DNA of 64,000 nucleotides from Terriglobia bacterium. GTDB lineage: Bacteria > Acidobacteriota > Terriglobia > Bryobacterales > Bryobacteraceae. Position 1 is the stretch's first letter. Each line of letters begins with the position of its first letter. The stretch covers positions 124,001 through 188,000 of the forward strand of contig JAIQFK010000006.1 in NCBI GenBank assembly GCA_020073305.1. The letters run 5' to 3'. Under the pieces are notes generated by a model. The model was given only the letters and a program-made list of their open reading frames with translations, searched no databases and had not been told where the DNA came from. The translations under genes were made by a program, and so were the position numbers. This document shows, one piece after another, positions 28,171-37,700 of this stretch.

Positions 28171-28664
28171 GCGCCGCCGCGCTGCTTTTGCTTTTTTTCG
28201 CGTCCGAACAGCAGACCCTGCTGGACGAAGTCGTCGATGTCCGGCCCGCGGATTTCCGATATGTTCAGGTCGATCTGAAGCAGCCGCCCGTCACCATCCA
28301 TTACGAGTTTCACGTCGTTTCGGGGGACGGCTTGGTGCGCGTGGTTCTGGTCAATCAGGAAGGCCTGGAGGCCCTGAAGCAAGGAGACCGCGATCCGCTG
28401 CGTTCAGGCGCGTTTCAAAAGCAGGGAAGCTTCAGCCGCCTGATCAGCGTGCCGGATGAATACGCGGTTGTGATCGAAAACCGGGGCCCGGGCCGCGCCG
28501 GCGTCCGCCTTCGCGTCTCACTGGATTTTTCCGAGCGAGGCCGCCCGCAGGCCCGCTATCTCTCCCCTGAGCGCCGCTGGGCGGTCATCGGCATCAGCGC
28601 GTCGGTGTTCCTGGCCATCGTGTTTTATTCCGCCCGGAAACTGCTGGGCGCGGTGCGGAGTTAA
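28167..28664 (+). CDS. single-span membrane protein of unknown function
   Basis: 165 residues: hydrophobic N-terminus (AAALLLLFFAS), an extracytoplasmic beta-rich domain (VTIHYEFHVVSGDGLVRVVL, RAGVRLRVSLDFSE) and one C-terminal membrane helix (WAVIGISASVFLAIVFYSA). This is the layout of small GOLD-like or beta-sandwich proteins anchored in the inner membrane, but I do not recognise the family. Overlap with the amidohydrolase stop (ATGA) shows coupled translation. Confidence 0.6.
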   Translation: MSAAALLLLFFASEQQTLLDEVVDVRPADFRYVQVDLKQPPVTIHYEFHVVSGDGLVRVVLVNQEGLEALKQGDRDPLRSGAFQKQGSFSRLISVPDEYAVVIENRGPGRAGVRLRVSLDFSERGRPQARYLSPERRWAVIGISASVFLAIVFYSARKLLGAVRS

Positions 28665-28975
28665 CGCCGCTTGGTCTCGACCTGGGCCAGGAGCCGCGCC
28701 ACCACGGGTTCGCGGGCCAGGCTGAAGAATCCTTCGGCGTCTTCCTCGAGCGCCCGCGCCGCCTCCGCAATGCGCGCGAAACAGTCCAGCCGCTCGTCGA
28801 GGGGCATCTCGCACGCGCCCAGGCTCTTCACCAGCCGGTTCAGATGCGCCACGGTGCCTTCGAGATTTTCGCGGATCTCCCCTTGATTCTCGTTGAGAAA
28901 ACGGTCGGCTTCCGATTCCGCTCTTCGCAGCTCCTGCTCGCTCCACGCGGCGTAATCGTTGTCTCGGGGGCCCAT
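28661..28975 (-). CDS. small helical protein of unknown function
   Basis: 104 residues, mostly charged helix (EQELRRAESEADRFLNENQG, then LARIAEAARALEEDAEGFF). No family recognised, no signal peptide. It is convergent with the membrane protein at 28167 and the two stops overlap by 4 bp. On the same strand folE ends 85 bp downstream. Confidence 0.5.
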   Translation of the reverse strand: MGPRDNDYAAWSEQELRRAESEADRFLNENQGEIRENLEGTVAHLNRLVKSLGACEMPLDERLDCFARIAEAARALEEDAEGFFSLAREPVVARLLAQVETKRR

Positions 28976-29060
28976 AATGGCGCGAAAACTCGCGCTTATC
29001 TTTATGGTAACGGGTGTGTCAATCTGCCAAAAGTTAGTGAGAAAGCCGGGGGCCGGTTTC

Positions 29061-29669
29061 TCAGCCTGCCCGCTGCCCGGCCAGCGCCAGGAACTCGTCG
29101 CGGGTGGTTTTGCGGTCGCGGAAGGCGCCCAGCATGGCGCTCGTAACGGCTCCCGAGTGTTGCTTCTCCACGCCGCGCATCATCATGCAGAAGTGGCGCG
29201 CTTCGCAGATCACCCCCACGCCGATGGGGTCGATCATGGCCTGAATGGTCTGCGCAATCTCCTGCGTCATGCGCTCCTGGATCTGCAGCCGCCGCGCGAA
29301 CACGTCCACGATGCGCGGAATCTTGCTGAGACCGATGACGTGGCCCTTGGGGAGATAAGCCACGTGCACCTTGCCGAAGAAGGGAAGGAGATGGTGCTCG
29401 CATAAGCTGAAGAACTCGATGTCCTTCACGATCACCATCTCGTCGTACTTCACCGGGAACAGCGCGCCGTTCACCACCTGCCGCGGATCCACATGGTAGC
29501 CGCTGGTCAGAAAACGCAGCGCCTTTTCTACACGCTCGGGCGTGCGCGTCAGCCCTTCGCTATCCGGATCGTCCACCAGTTGCTCCAGGATTCTGCGAAT
29601 CTCCGGAGCAAACGGCGTTTGCTTCACCAGCTCTACTGGCATTTTGACTACGCGCTTAGCTTTTGCCAT
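29061..29669 (-). CDS. folE: GTP cyclohydrolase I
   Basis: 202 residues from the ATG at 29669. All active-site motifs are present: zinc Cys and His in [20 protein letters not shown], the substrate-binding [19 protein letters not shown], and [15 protein letters not shown] with the third zinc cysteine. It makes 7,8-dihydroneopterin triphosphate from GTP for folate, pterin or queuosine synthesis. Its start lies inside the end of the upstream PTPS paralog (14-bp overlap), so the three genes form one operon. Confidence 0.93.
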   Translation of the reverse strand: MAKAKRVVKMPVELVKQTPFAPEIRRILEQLVDDPDSEGLTRTPERVEKALRFLTSGYHVDPRQVVNGALFPVKYDEMVIVKDIEFFSLCEHHLLPFFGKVHVAYLPKGHVIGLSKIPRIVDVFARRLQIQERMTQEIAQTIQAMIDPIGVGVICEARHFCMMMRGVEKQHSGAVTSAMLGAFRDRKTTRDEFLALAGQRAG

Positions 29670-30090
29670 ATTCCGACACTTCAAAGATGTTGCGCGGCGT
29701 CTCGGCGATGCGGATCTTCTCCAGCACCGGCCACGGCCCCGGAAATACCGATGTCCACTTCACGGCCAGCCGGCGATAGATCTCGCGCGCCAGGTTTTCG
29801 GTGGTTGGCACCACGTCCTCAAAAGCCGCGCTGTCGACGTTCAAGTTCTTGCAGTTGAACGGTTGCACCACCTGCTCTTCCACCAACCGGTTCAGGATGC
29901 GCGGATCGAGCACTCGTCCCGATCGGTCTTCCACCGGTCCTCGCGCGCTCACCTCGATCTCGTAGTTGTGTCCGTGCCCGTACGGATGATTGCACTTGCC
30001 GTACAGTTCTGCATTCTCGTTCGCGGAAAGCCCGGCCGAGTGCAGGCGATGCGATGCCGAGAAGCGGTATTTGCGTGTGACGCGAATCAC
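29656..30090 (-). CDS. 6-pyruvoyltetrahydropterin synthase/QueD-family enzyme, canonical copy
   Basis: 144 residues from a GTG at 30090. Zinc histidines lie in FSASHRL and [11 protein letters not shown], the catalytic cysteine in [13 protein letters not shown] (C33), and the acid residue in [10 protein letters not shown]. The family converts dihydroneopterin triphosphate to 6-carboxy- or 6-pyruvoyl-tetrahydropterin. The GTG overlaps the stop of the upstream paralog (GTGA). A long open frame upstream of the GTG is only the other paralog read out of frame. Confidence 0.85.
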   Translation of the reverse strand: MIRVTRKYRFSASHRLHSAGLSANENAELYGKCNHPYGHGHNYEIEVSARGPVEDRSGRVLDPRILNRLVEEQVVQPFNCKNLNVDSAAFEDVVPTTENLAREIYRRLAVKWTSVFPGPWPVLEKIRIAETPRNIFEVSEYGKS

Positions 30091-30503
30091 GCGGCTTCCC
30101 CAAAATAATCCACATAGAGGTCCGGCGTTTCGTACACGCGGATGCCCTGCAGCCGGCTGTCCTTCTGTGTAAGGTGCGGAGCCAGCCGGTTCCAGATGTC
30201 GATGGCGATGTTTTCCACCGTGGGCACCACATGATCGAAAGGCTCGACCTCGCGATTCAGGAACCGGTGATCGTAAGTCTGAATCACTTCCCGGTTCACC
30301 AGTTCCTTGAGCTTCTTCAGATCCAGCACCATGCCGGTCACCGGATCGGGATCGCCCTCCACCGTCACGTCCACCACGTAGTTGTGGCCGTGTCCGTGCG
30401 GGTTGGCCGCCACGCCGAACAACTCCTGGTTCTCTTGATCCGTGAGAAGAGGGTTCCGGCAAACGTGCGAAGCGGAAAATTCCACGCGCTTGGTGATCAG
30501 CAT
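30087..30503 (-). CDS. PTPS/QueD-family paralog lacking the usual catalytic cysteine
   Basis: 138 residues from the ATG at 30503. The fold and zinc site are conserved (FSASHVCRNP, then NPHGHGHNYVVDVTVEG, and RVYETPDLYVDYF). However, the motif that normally reads G-K-C before the second histidine cluster reads G-V-A (Ala32). A cysteine is present at 15, right after the first zinc histidine. It is the first gene of the operon PTPS-PTPS-folE. It may use C15, have a different substrate, or form mixed oligomers with the canonical copy; none of these can be decided from sequence. Confidence 0.8.
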   Translation of the reverse strand: MLITKRVEFSASHVCRNPLLTDQENQELFGVAANPHGHGHNYVVDVTVEGDPDPVTGMVLDLKKLKELVNREVIQTYDHRFLNREVEPFDHVVPTVENIAIDIWNRLAPHLTQKDSRLQGIRVYETPDLYVDYFGEAA

Positions 30504-30540
30504 CTCTAATATCAGACGCCGCGCTTCCACGGCACGATAC

Positions 30541-30560
30541 AATTAAATTATAGTTTAAAC
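30541..30560. promoter_or_regulatory. AT-rich divergent promoter region
   Basis: A short AT-rich island in GC-rich DNA between the pterin operon and the thioredoxin gene. On the minus strand it has a perfect TATAAT (30552-30547), ~37 bp upstream of the PTPS start. On the plus strand TATAGT (30549-30554) would place the transcript start very near the ATG at 30562. No clear -35 hexamer is seen for either. Confidence 0.4.
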
Positions 30561-30561
30561 C

Positions 30562-31077
30562 ATGTTGAAAACCGACCAGATTTTGCGGATCTCGATCGGC
30601 GTTCTGCTCTGTGCGTTCGTTTACGTAATCTTCATTTCTATCCACGAGCGCATCATCGAGGTCGGCGATCGAGCGCCCGATTTCTCCATCACCACCGATA
30701 GCGGCGCCACCGTTTCCATGAGCAGTTTCAGCGGAAAACTGCTGGTGCTGAATTTCTGGGCTACCTGGTGCGCGCCGTGCATTGAAGAACTCCCCTCGCT
30801 CGATCAGTTTCAGCGCCAGTTTGCGAATTCCGGCGTGGTAGTGTTGGGCGTGAGCATCGATAAAGACGAGAAAGCCTACAAGCGCTTCCTCTCCCGCGTC
30901 AAAGTCGCTTTTTTGACCGCGCGCGACCCGGACAACAAAATCAACGCCGAATACGGAACATTCAAATTCCCCGAAACCTACATCATTAATCGCGACGGCA
31001 AGGTTCTGTCGAAAATCATCAGCGCCACCAACTGGACCGACGACAGGATGATGAGCTATGTCAAATCCCTCCTGTAA
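30562..31077 (+). CDS. TlpA/ResA-like membrane-anchored thioredoxin
   Basis: 171 residues: one N-terminal anchor (ISIGVLLCAFVYVIFISI) and a periplasmic thioredoxin fold with GDRAPDFSITTDSGATVSMS, the active site NFWATWCAPCIEELP (WCAPC), and the cis-proline region FKFPETYIINRDG. It would reduce disulfides on the outer side of the membrane, as in cytochrome c maturation or general thiol repair. No cytochrome gene is nearby. Confidence 0.87.
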   Translation: MLKTDQILRISIGVLLCAFVYVIFISIHERIIEVGDRAPDFSITTDSGATVSMSSFSGKLLVLNFWATWCAPCIEELPSLDQFQRQFANSGVVVLGVSIDKDEKAYKRFLSRVKVAFLTARDPDNKINAEYGTFKFPETYIINRDGKVLSKIISATNWTDDRMMSYVKSLL

Positions 31078-31081
31078 AAAC

Positions 31082-31161
31082 GGGGACTGGCTACACTGTC
31101 CCCAACCCGAAAAGCTTCTGCCCTTTCGGCCCGCTGTCGTGGACAGTGCTGCCTGTCCCCG
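31082..31161 (+). repeat. two-hairpin intergenic repeat, copy 2
   Basis: Same structure and orientation as the copy at 5121. Left end GGGGACTGGCTACACTGTCC, right end GGACAGTGCTGCCTGTCCCC. The central part differs from other copies. It fills the gap between the thioredoxin gene and glcD. Confidence 0.85.
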
Positions 31162-31173
31162 TTTTCACCTTCC

Positions 31174-32607
31174 ATGCTCCCCCCTAAAGCCAAAGACAAG
31201 CTCGCCCACCTGCTAGGCCCGCGCGGCTATCTGGACCGCCCCGAGGATCTCTCTCTCTACGAATATGACGGCAGCGTCGACAAGGCCCGGCCCGACATCG
31301 TGGTGTTTCCGCGCTCCACCGAAGATGTGGTCGCCATCGTCAAAATCAGCCATGAATATGGCGTGCCCGTCGTCGGCCGTGGCGCGGGTACCGGCCTGAG
31401 CGGCGGCGCCATCGCGGTCGCGGGCGGGATCATGATCGGTTTCGCGCGCATGAATCGCATTCTCGAAATCGATCTGGAAAACGAGCGCGCCGTGGTGCAG
31501 CCGGGCGTAGTCAATCTCGACATCACCCAGGCGGTCGAACCCCACGGGTGCTTTTACGCGCCCGATCCTTCGAGCCAGCGCGCCTGCACCATCGGCGGCA
31601 ATGTCGCCGAGAATGCCGGTGGGCCTCACACTCTGGCGTACGGCGTCACCACCAATCATGTGCTGGGGCTCGAGGTCGTGCTGCCGGATGGCTCCGTCTT
31701 CACCACAGGCGGGAAGGAATCGGATCTGCCCGGCTACGATCTCACCGGGCTGCTTACCGGTTCCGAGGGCACCATGGCCCTGATTACCAAGGTGATCGTG
31801 CGGCTCATGCGCAAACCGGAGCTGGTGAAAACCGTCCTCGCGATCTACGATTCCCCGGAAGACGCCGGCCGAACCGTGGCCGAGATCACCGCCCGCGCCA
31901 TCACGCCCGTTGCCGTCGAGATGCTGGATGGCGTGATGCTCCAGATGGTCGAGCAGGCCACGCACGCCGGTTACCCCATGGATGCGGCCGCGGTACTGCT
32001 CATCGAGCTTGAAGGTTTGCGGGAAATGGTGGAGGAGCAGACCGAGCAGATTCGCCAGGCCGCGTCTTCCTGCGGCGCGCGCGAGGTGCGCCTGGCCAAG
32101 TCTTCGGAAGAGCGCGAGCTGCTATGGAAGGGGCGCAAAAACGCGTTCGGAGCGGTGGGGCGTGTGAGCCCTACTTACTACGTGCAGGATGGCGTGGTGC
32201 CGCGCACGAAGATCGCTCCCACCCTCCACTTCATCGGCGAAGTAGGAAAGAAGTACGGGTTGACCATCAGCAACATCTTTCACGCGGGCGACGGCAACAT
32301 GCACCCCATCATCCTGTTCGACGCGCGGAAGCCCGGCGATCTGGAGAAAACCAGGGCCGCGGGCGAAGAGATTCTGGCTTACTGCATCTCCGTCGGCGGA
32401 TCGATCACCGGCGAGCATGGCGTCGGCATGGAAAAAAACGAGATGATGTCTCACCTTTTCTCCACCGAGTCGCTCGACATGATGCGCAGCTTCAAGCGGC
32501 TCTTCGACGCCGGCAACCGCCTCAATCCCGGCAAAATGCTGCCCACTGGCAAGGGCTGTCTCGAAATCCGCCAGCCCGCCCTGGGCCCGCGCGCGCAAGC
32601 ATACTAA
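31174..32607 (+). CDS. glcD: glycolate oxidase FAD-binding subunit GlcD
   Basis: 477 residues, the normal GlcD length. The N-terminal FAD-binding-4 domain is clear: VVGRGAGTGLSGGAIAVAGG, then SQRACTIGGNVAENAGGPHT and LTGLLTGSEGTMALITKV. The C-terminal FAD-oxidase domain has NIFHAGDGNMHPIILFD and GSITGEHGVGMEKN with the catalytic histidines. Oxidises glycolate (or D-lactate) to glyoxylate (or pyruvate). The GlcE and GlcF subunits are not in the window. Malate synthase lies two genes downstream, which supports the glycolate assignment. Confidence 0.9.
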   Translation: MLPPKAKDKLAHLLGPRGYLDRPEDLSLYEYDGSVDKARPDIVVFPRSTEDVVAIVKISHEYGVPVVGRGAGTGLSGGAIAVAGGIMIGFARMNRILEIDLENERAVVQPGVVNLDITQAVEPHGCFYAPDPSSQRACTIGGNVAENAGGPHTLAYGVTTNHVLGLEVVLPDGSVFTTGGKESDLPGYDLTGLLTGSEGTMALITKVIVRLMRKPELVKTVLAIYDSPEDAGRTVAEITARAITPVAVEMLDGVMLQMVEQATHAGYPMDAAAVLLIELEGLREMVEEQTEQIRQAASSCGAREVRLAKSSEERELLWKGRKNAFGAVGRVSPTYYVQDGVVPRTKIAPTLHFIGEVGKKYGLTISNIFHAGDGNMHPIILFDARKPGDLEKTRAAGEEILAYCISVGGSITGEHGVGMEKNEMMSHLFSTESLDMMRSFKRLFDAGNRLNPGKMLPTGKGCLEIRQPALGPRAQAY

Positions 32608-32612
32608 CGACC

Positions 32613-32691
32613 CGGGACTGGCTCCACTGTCCCTAATCCAAACACTCGCCCTCGACCGGACTGCTCGTCGTGGACGATGGTGCCTGTCCCC
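32613..32691 (+). repeat. two-hairpin intergenic repeat, copy 3
   Basis: Same orientation as copies 1 and 2: GGGACTGGCTCCACTGTCCC at the left and GTGGACGATGGTGCCTGTCC at the right. It directly follows the glcD stop. The sequence after it (32705-32745) contains TTCATCCTCGCGGGTGT, also found near 7523. Confidence 0.85.
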
Positions 32692-32832
32692 TCTTGCCCT
32701 TGCCGCCATCTTCATCCTCGCGGGTGTCGCAGCCACGAGCGACATGACCCTCAACTGTCCCCGTCCCCCCAGCCTGTCCTCGTTTTCACGCCCATCTCTT
32801 GCAACCTTGTGCGAAAATACCAGCAGAACCCT

Positions 32833-33063
32833 ATGCCGATTTACGAGTACAAGTGTCAAGATTGCGGTACCAAGTTTGAAAAATTGTTGCGGCGCTCCTC
32901 CGAGGCCGCCGACCTGAACTGCCCTTCTTGCGGGCAGAAACACCTGAGCCAGGAGTTTTCGACCTTTTCCGCCCACGCCAACGGCTCGCCGGCAAAAAGC
33001 GCCGAAGCGCCCATGTGCCCCGGCGGCATGTGTAGTAACCCCGGCTTTTGCGGACGTAACTGA
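32833..33063 (+). CDS. FmdB-family zinc-ribbon protein
   Basis: 76 residues from the ATG at 32833: [20 protein letters not shown] is the hallmark FmdB/CxxC start, with a second pair in [14 protein letters not shown] forming the zinc ribbon. Members are small regulators or assembly factors of unknown mechanism. The C-terminus is Gly/Cys-rich ([13 protein letters not shown]). An upstream extension of the frame is repeat sequence. Malate synthase starts 1 bp after the stop, so the two genes are co-transcribed. Confidence 0.85.
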   Translation: MPIYEYKCQDCGTKFEKLLRRSSEAADLNCPSCGQKHLSQEFSTFSAHANGSPAKSAEAPMCPGGMCSNPGFCGRN

Positions 33064-33064
33064 A

Positions 33065-34660
33065 ATGGCGACTCCATCGGCCAACCTCAATCTCGAAGTC
33101 ACGGGTCCCGTTAGCGATGCCTATCGCGAGATCCTGAGCGGGCCGGCGCTCGAGTTTCTGGGACAACTGGCGAACCAGTTTGAAACGCGCCGCGTCCATT
33201 TGCTCGAACAGCGCCAGGCGCGGCAGGGCGAGCTGGACCGGGGGAAACTGCCCGATTTCCTGGAAACGACCACGCGCATCCGCGAAAGCGCCTGGACGGT
33301 GGCCCCCATTCCCAAAGACCTCGAGGACCGGCGCGTCGAGATCACCGGTCCCGTCGAACGCAAGATGATCATCAACGCGCTCAATTCCGGCGCCAGCGTC
33401 TTCATGGCGGATTTTGAAGATTCGAATTCGCCAACCTGGCCGAACAATATCGAAGGCCAGATCAATCTTCGCGATACGGTGAACCGCGCCATCACGTTCG
33501 CCAGTCCCGAAGGCAAGCAGTACCGCCTGAACGAAACGATCGCCACGCTGCTGGTCAGGCCGCGCGGCTGGCACCTGGTCGAGAAGCACGTCCTCATCGA
33601 CGGGAAGCCCATTTCCGGATCGCTGTTCGACTTCGGCCTCTACTTCTTTCACAACGCTCGAACGCTGATCGAGAAGGGAACCGGGCCCTACTTTTATCTG
33701 CCCAAGCTCGAGAGTCACCTCGAAGCGCGGCTGTGGAACGATGTCTTCCTGTTCGCCCAGAATTACCTCGGAATCCCGAAAGGCACCATCCGCGCGACGG
33801 TGCTGATCGAAACCATCCTGGCCGCGTTTGAGATGGACGAAATCCTGTACGAGCTGCGCGAGCATTCCTCGGGGTTGAATTGCGGCCGCTGGGATTACAT
33901 TTTCAGTTTCATCAAGAAGTTCCGGAATCGTCCCGATTTTCTGCTGCCCAACCGCGCGCAGGTCACCATGGATCGCGATTTTCTCAAGGCGTATGTCGAC
34001 CTGCTGATCCAGACGTGCCACCGCCGCGGCATTCACGCCATGGGCGGCATGGCCGCGCAGATTCCCATCAAGAGCGATCCCGAGGCCAATGAGAAGGCGC
34101 TCGAAAAGGTCCGCCAGGACAAACTGCGCGAGGTGAATGCGGGACACGACGGAACCTGGGTGGCGCATCCGGGCCTGGTGCCGGTCGCCAAGGAAATTTT
34201 CGACCACTACATGCCGCAGCCCAATCAGATTTCTGTCAAGCGGGAGGACGTCAAGGTTGAGCAGAAGGATCTGCTGAAGGTTCCCTCGGGCGAGATCACC
34301 GAGCAGGGCTTGCGGCTCAACGTCGACGTCGGGATTCAGTACCTGGAATCGTGGCTGCGCGGCAACGGCTGTGTGCCGATCTACAACCTGATGGAAGACG
34401 CCGCCACGGCCGAGATTTCGCGCGCCCAGGTTTGGCAGTGGCTCCGCCACGGCGCGCGCCTGAGCGACGGCCGCGGCGTCACGCGCCAGCTGGTGACCCA
34501 GACCATCGCCCAGGAGCTGGCCGGGCAGAAGGAGCGCTTTGGCGCGGAGCGTTTCGATTCCGGCAAGTTCACCCAGGCTGCTCAGATGTTCGAGGAGATG
34601 ATGACCGGCGGCGATTTTCCCGACTTCATGACGCTAGTGGCGTATAACCACATCGACTGA
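33065..34660 (+). CDS. aceB: malate synthase A
   Basis: 531 residues, matching the ~530 of the A isoform. Conserved segments include [55 protein letters not shown] and [16 protein letters not shown]. It condenses glyoxylate with acetyl-CoA to malate. With glcD upstream it would route glycolate carbon into the TCA cycle; no isocitrate lyase is in the window. Translational coupling with the fmdB-like gene is likely. Confidence 0.95.
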   Translation: MATPSANLNLEVTGPVSDAYREILSGPALEFLGQLANQFETRRVHLLEQRQARQGELDRGKLPDFLETTTRIRESAWTVAPIPKDLEDRRVEITGPVERKMIINALNSGASVFMADFEDSNSPTWPNNIEGQINLRDTVNRAITFASPEGKQYRLNETIATLLVRPRGWHLVEKHVLIDGKPISGSLFDFGLYFFHNARTLIEKGTGPYFYLPKLESHLEARLWNDVFLFAQNYLGIPKGTIRATVLIETILAAFEMDEILYELREHSSGLNCGRWDYIFSFIKKFRNRPDFLLPNRAQVTMDRDFLKAYVDLLIQTCHRRGIHAMGGMAAQIPIKSDPEANEKALEKVRQDKLREVNAGHDGTWVAHPGLVPVAKEIFDHYMPQPNQISVKREDVKVEQKDLLKVPSGEITEQGLRLNVDVGIQYLESWLRGNGCVPIYNLMEDAATAEISRAQVWQWLRHGARLSDGRGVTRQLVTQTIAQELAGQKERFGAERFDSGKFTQAAQMFEEMMTGGDFPDFMTLVAYNHID

Positions 34661-34798
34661 GAGCATTTCGCGCATTTCCCCCTGTACCCCTTGAAACGCT
34701 TTTGAATTACGTCTAACTATAAGTGTAGAAGTCCAATAAATCACGGTTAACTCTGTTCCCCGGGCGGCGCAATTTCCGCGGATTAAAGGGGGTGAATT

Positions 34799-37700
34799 GT
34801 GGACAACCGCTACACATCGCTGTTTTTGGCTGTGCTGGTGATCAGCGGAGCGGTTTATTTGCCGCCCCAGCGCACCCCGGCACGCCCTCCAGCCCCACAG
34901 AACGCTAAGAAGAAAGTCGAGCGTCCCTCGCCGTCATCGCTTCCGCGGACGCCCGCGCCGGCGTTCGACGACGCCGTCCGCAAAGTGCGTGAATCCCTGC
35001 CAATTGACTCGTTGCGCCAAGCGAAGGATTGTGTTGGCGAAGCGTGTATTCAGGGCGAGTTTCTCCTGGCAACCGTACCCAATCCCTACAGCTCGCCCCA
35101 CGCCTATGTTTTCGATGCCTATATCGAAAGCATCCAGCGAGCCGCCGGCGCCAGCGGCTACGACTTCGACCGTTACTGGTTTCCGTGGAGTCAGCAGCAC
35201 GCTCTGGACGGTGATACGGTCGAAGAACGGCGGCTCCAGGCCGAGGAGAACAAGAGGCTGGACGAGATTCCTGGTGTTCTCGTCTTCCGGAGTGGGAAGT
35301 GCCATCAGCCCTACTCGCTCGTCGTTTTCCTGATTTCCGAGACGCCCACTTCGGGCGTTAACAAAACCGCGTTTCTGAACGCGGTCAACGATGCGCGGCG
35401 CCTCTTTGGAGCCGATAAGGCGTCCCTCATTCGCGTCCTCGGGCCCAGCTTCTCCGGCTCGATACCTTCCCTCAAGATCGCCATGCAGACCACCGCTAAG
35501 CAACTCTCCGGCAAACACGCCGTCGAGTTTCGGTTCGTGACCGGAGCCGCAACCGCGACAGGCAACGAAAAGCGAATCAAAGACCAAATCACAGAAGGCA
35601 TCAAGGACTTTTCCGTTCAGTATGAGGCAGTTGTAGCGGACGACGATCTGACGATCAACCAATTCCGGAAATACTTAGAAGATTCCTGTAAGATCGTGAG
35701 ACCGACGGAAATCGCCATTGTGTCGGAGAGTAATACTGCGTACGGCCGGTTTTTAGGAAAACCTGAACAGACAGTGGTTTCCCTTCAGATTCCCAGCGGT
35801 ATTTCGTTGTTGCGCAACGCCTATCAGGAAGAACCGGATCTGCTGGTTGTACCTCAACAGGGTCAGGTTCCCCGCCAAACCTTACGGCTGAAGCTCAAAG
35901 ATCCCACGACCGCGAAGGATATCGTGCCCAAGTTCGCTCCCGAACAGACTGCCGTGTCCCAGGAAACCGCGCTGCTCAACATCCTTCAAGTCATCAGGGA
36001 GCGGAAGATCAAGTTTGTAGGAATTGCGCTGACCGACGTGCTGGACAATCTCTTCGTCGCCCGTTTGCTCCAAAAGAACTGCCCGGACGTGCGGCTCTTT
36101 TTCCTGGAGCCTGACTTGTTGTATCAGCATTCCGAAGAAGGAATGTCCTTTGACGGAACGCTCCTGGTCTCCACTTATCCGTTGTTCCTCCAAAACGCGC
36201 GTTGGACCGGATCGATCGAGATTCAGTTCCCCACCCAGGGCGCGAACGGTGTGTACAATGCCGCCCGCGTGTTGCTGGCCACTCCACCAACCGGCGATGA
36301 CCGGCTGATCAACTACACATGGCCGTTGAGCGCGACCGATACGCCGCCCTTGTGGCTGACCGCCGTGGGCCGCAATGGAATCTGGCCCATCGCCTTGCTG
36401 CTGAATGACAGTCAACCCAGGCCGCCTTCTCTGCTTCCATTCTGCCAGTCTCCGTTCAAGGTCAAGCACCCTCTCGACAGGCCCTCCCGCCCCTGGAGCG
36501 TCGCCTTCCTTCTGGTGATCGCGCTTGTCCTGATACATAACGGCTTCAGCATCTACCACAACTGGAATCCCGCAGCGCAGCACCGGAACTGGTTTGCTTC
36601 TCTCAAGATCTCATCCCAGCCGGAATTCCGGCAAAACCAAAGCTTCTTTCTGCTGTTTGCCACACTGTCACTCCTCGCGTTGTATCTCGCGTTTGCCCTG
36701 GTGATGGCGGGATATTTTTCGCACAACTCGTGGGAGTCGCCGTGGGCCATAATCCAGGCCATTCTGGCTCTTGCGGTCGCCGTCACCTTCGTGCTGGCTG
36801 CGATTCGGTGCGTCGTCGGGCTCCAGGTTTTTCGATGGAAGCAGCAGCCCTTCGAGTTGTTGTTCGCGGTGGCGTCAATCGCAGTCATGCTTTTCTTGTT
36901 GGCCTGGGTTTGCGTCGTGGGCTGGCAACTGGTGTCTCCCAAATATGACGGGCTATTCTTCGTCTTCCGGTCCGTACACCCCGGCAGCGGTCTCGCGGCT
37001 TTTGTGCCTGTGACTTTTCTGCTGGCTGTCTTCTATGTGTGGGCGGTCACGCACTTGCGGCGCTTGAAGCTGAGTGAGACCAGGTGCCCCGCGGTTCCCG
37101 CGGTCTTCTCGGACCACGATTGCGTGCCCAAACAGTTGAACGAGGCGCTGAATCTCACGTTCTGCGATTGGCGGGAAACGGTTGCAGTCTCATTACTCTT
37201 TCTGTTGACAGTTTTCCTTTTCAGGCCAGGGCCCAGCTTGCGAAGCCTGGAAACCGCGAACTTCGATCACTTCTACTCGATCCTCATGATCCTCGTCTAC
37301 GGATTCCTTCTCTTCACCGCCGTGCGCTTTCTGACCGTGTGGAGACGCCTGAAAGCGCTACTTCACCGATTGAACTGGCACCCGATCGGCCGTATCGTGG
37401 CGCGGCTCCCGAAGGACGTTTCCTGGCTTCCCATGCTACAGTCGGGCGGAATGGAGCAGGCCGAGGTTACCCTGGCACGCTCGCGCGCGAAGCTTTCGGA
37501 GATGATCGCTTCGTCCGGCATTGACGAAAATCTCCTCCAATCCCTCAAAGCAGTCGAGCCCGGCCTCAACGGCCGGATCGTAGAATTCCTGCGTGCGAAA
37601 TCCTGCGGCATGCTCGACTCTGCCGACAATTTCGGCGAGTTGCAGCGAGAGTTGAAAAAAATCTCGGCGTTGTTGATCGCGAACGTTCTCATGGCGCGCT

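Noticed and set aside
30091-30645. Upstream extension of the canonical PTPS gene
   Set aside because: It is the other PTPS paralog read out of frame; the GTG at 30090 gives a normal-length enzyme.
32831-34450. 539-residue open frame antisense to malate synthase
   Set aside because: Shadow frame; the plus-strand frame is a clear full-length malate synthase A.
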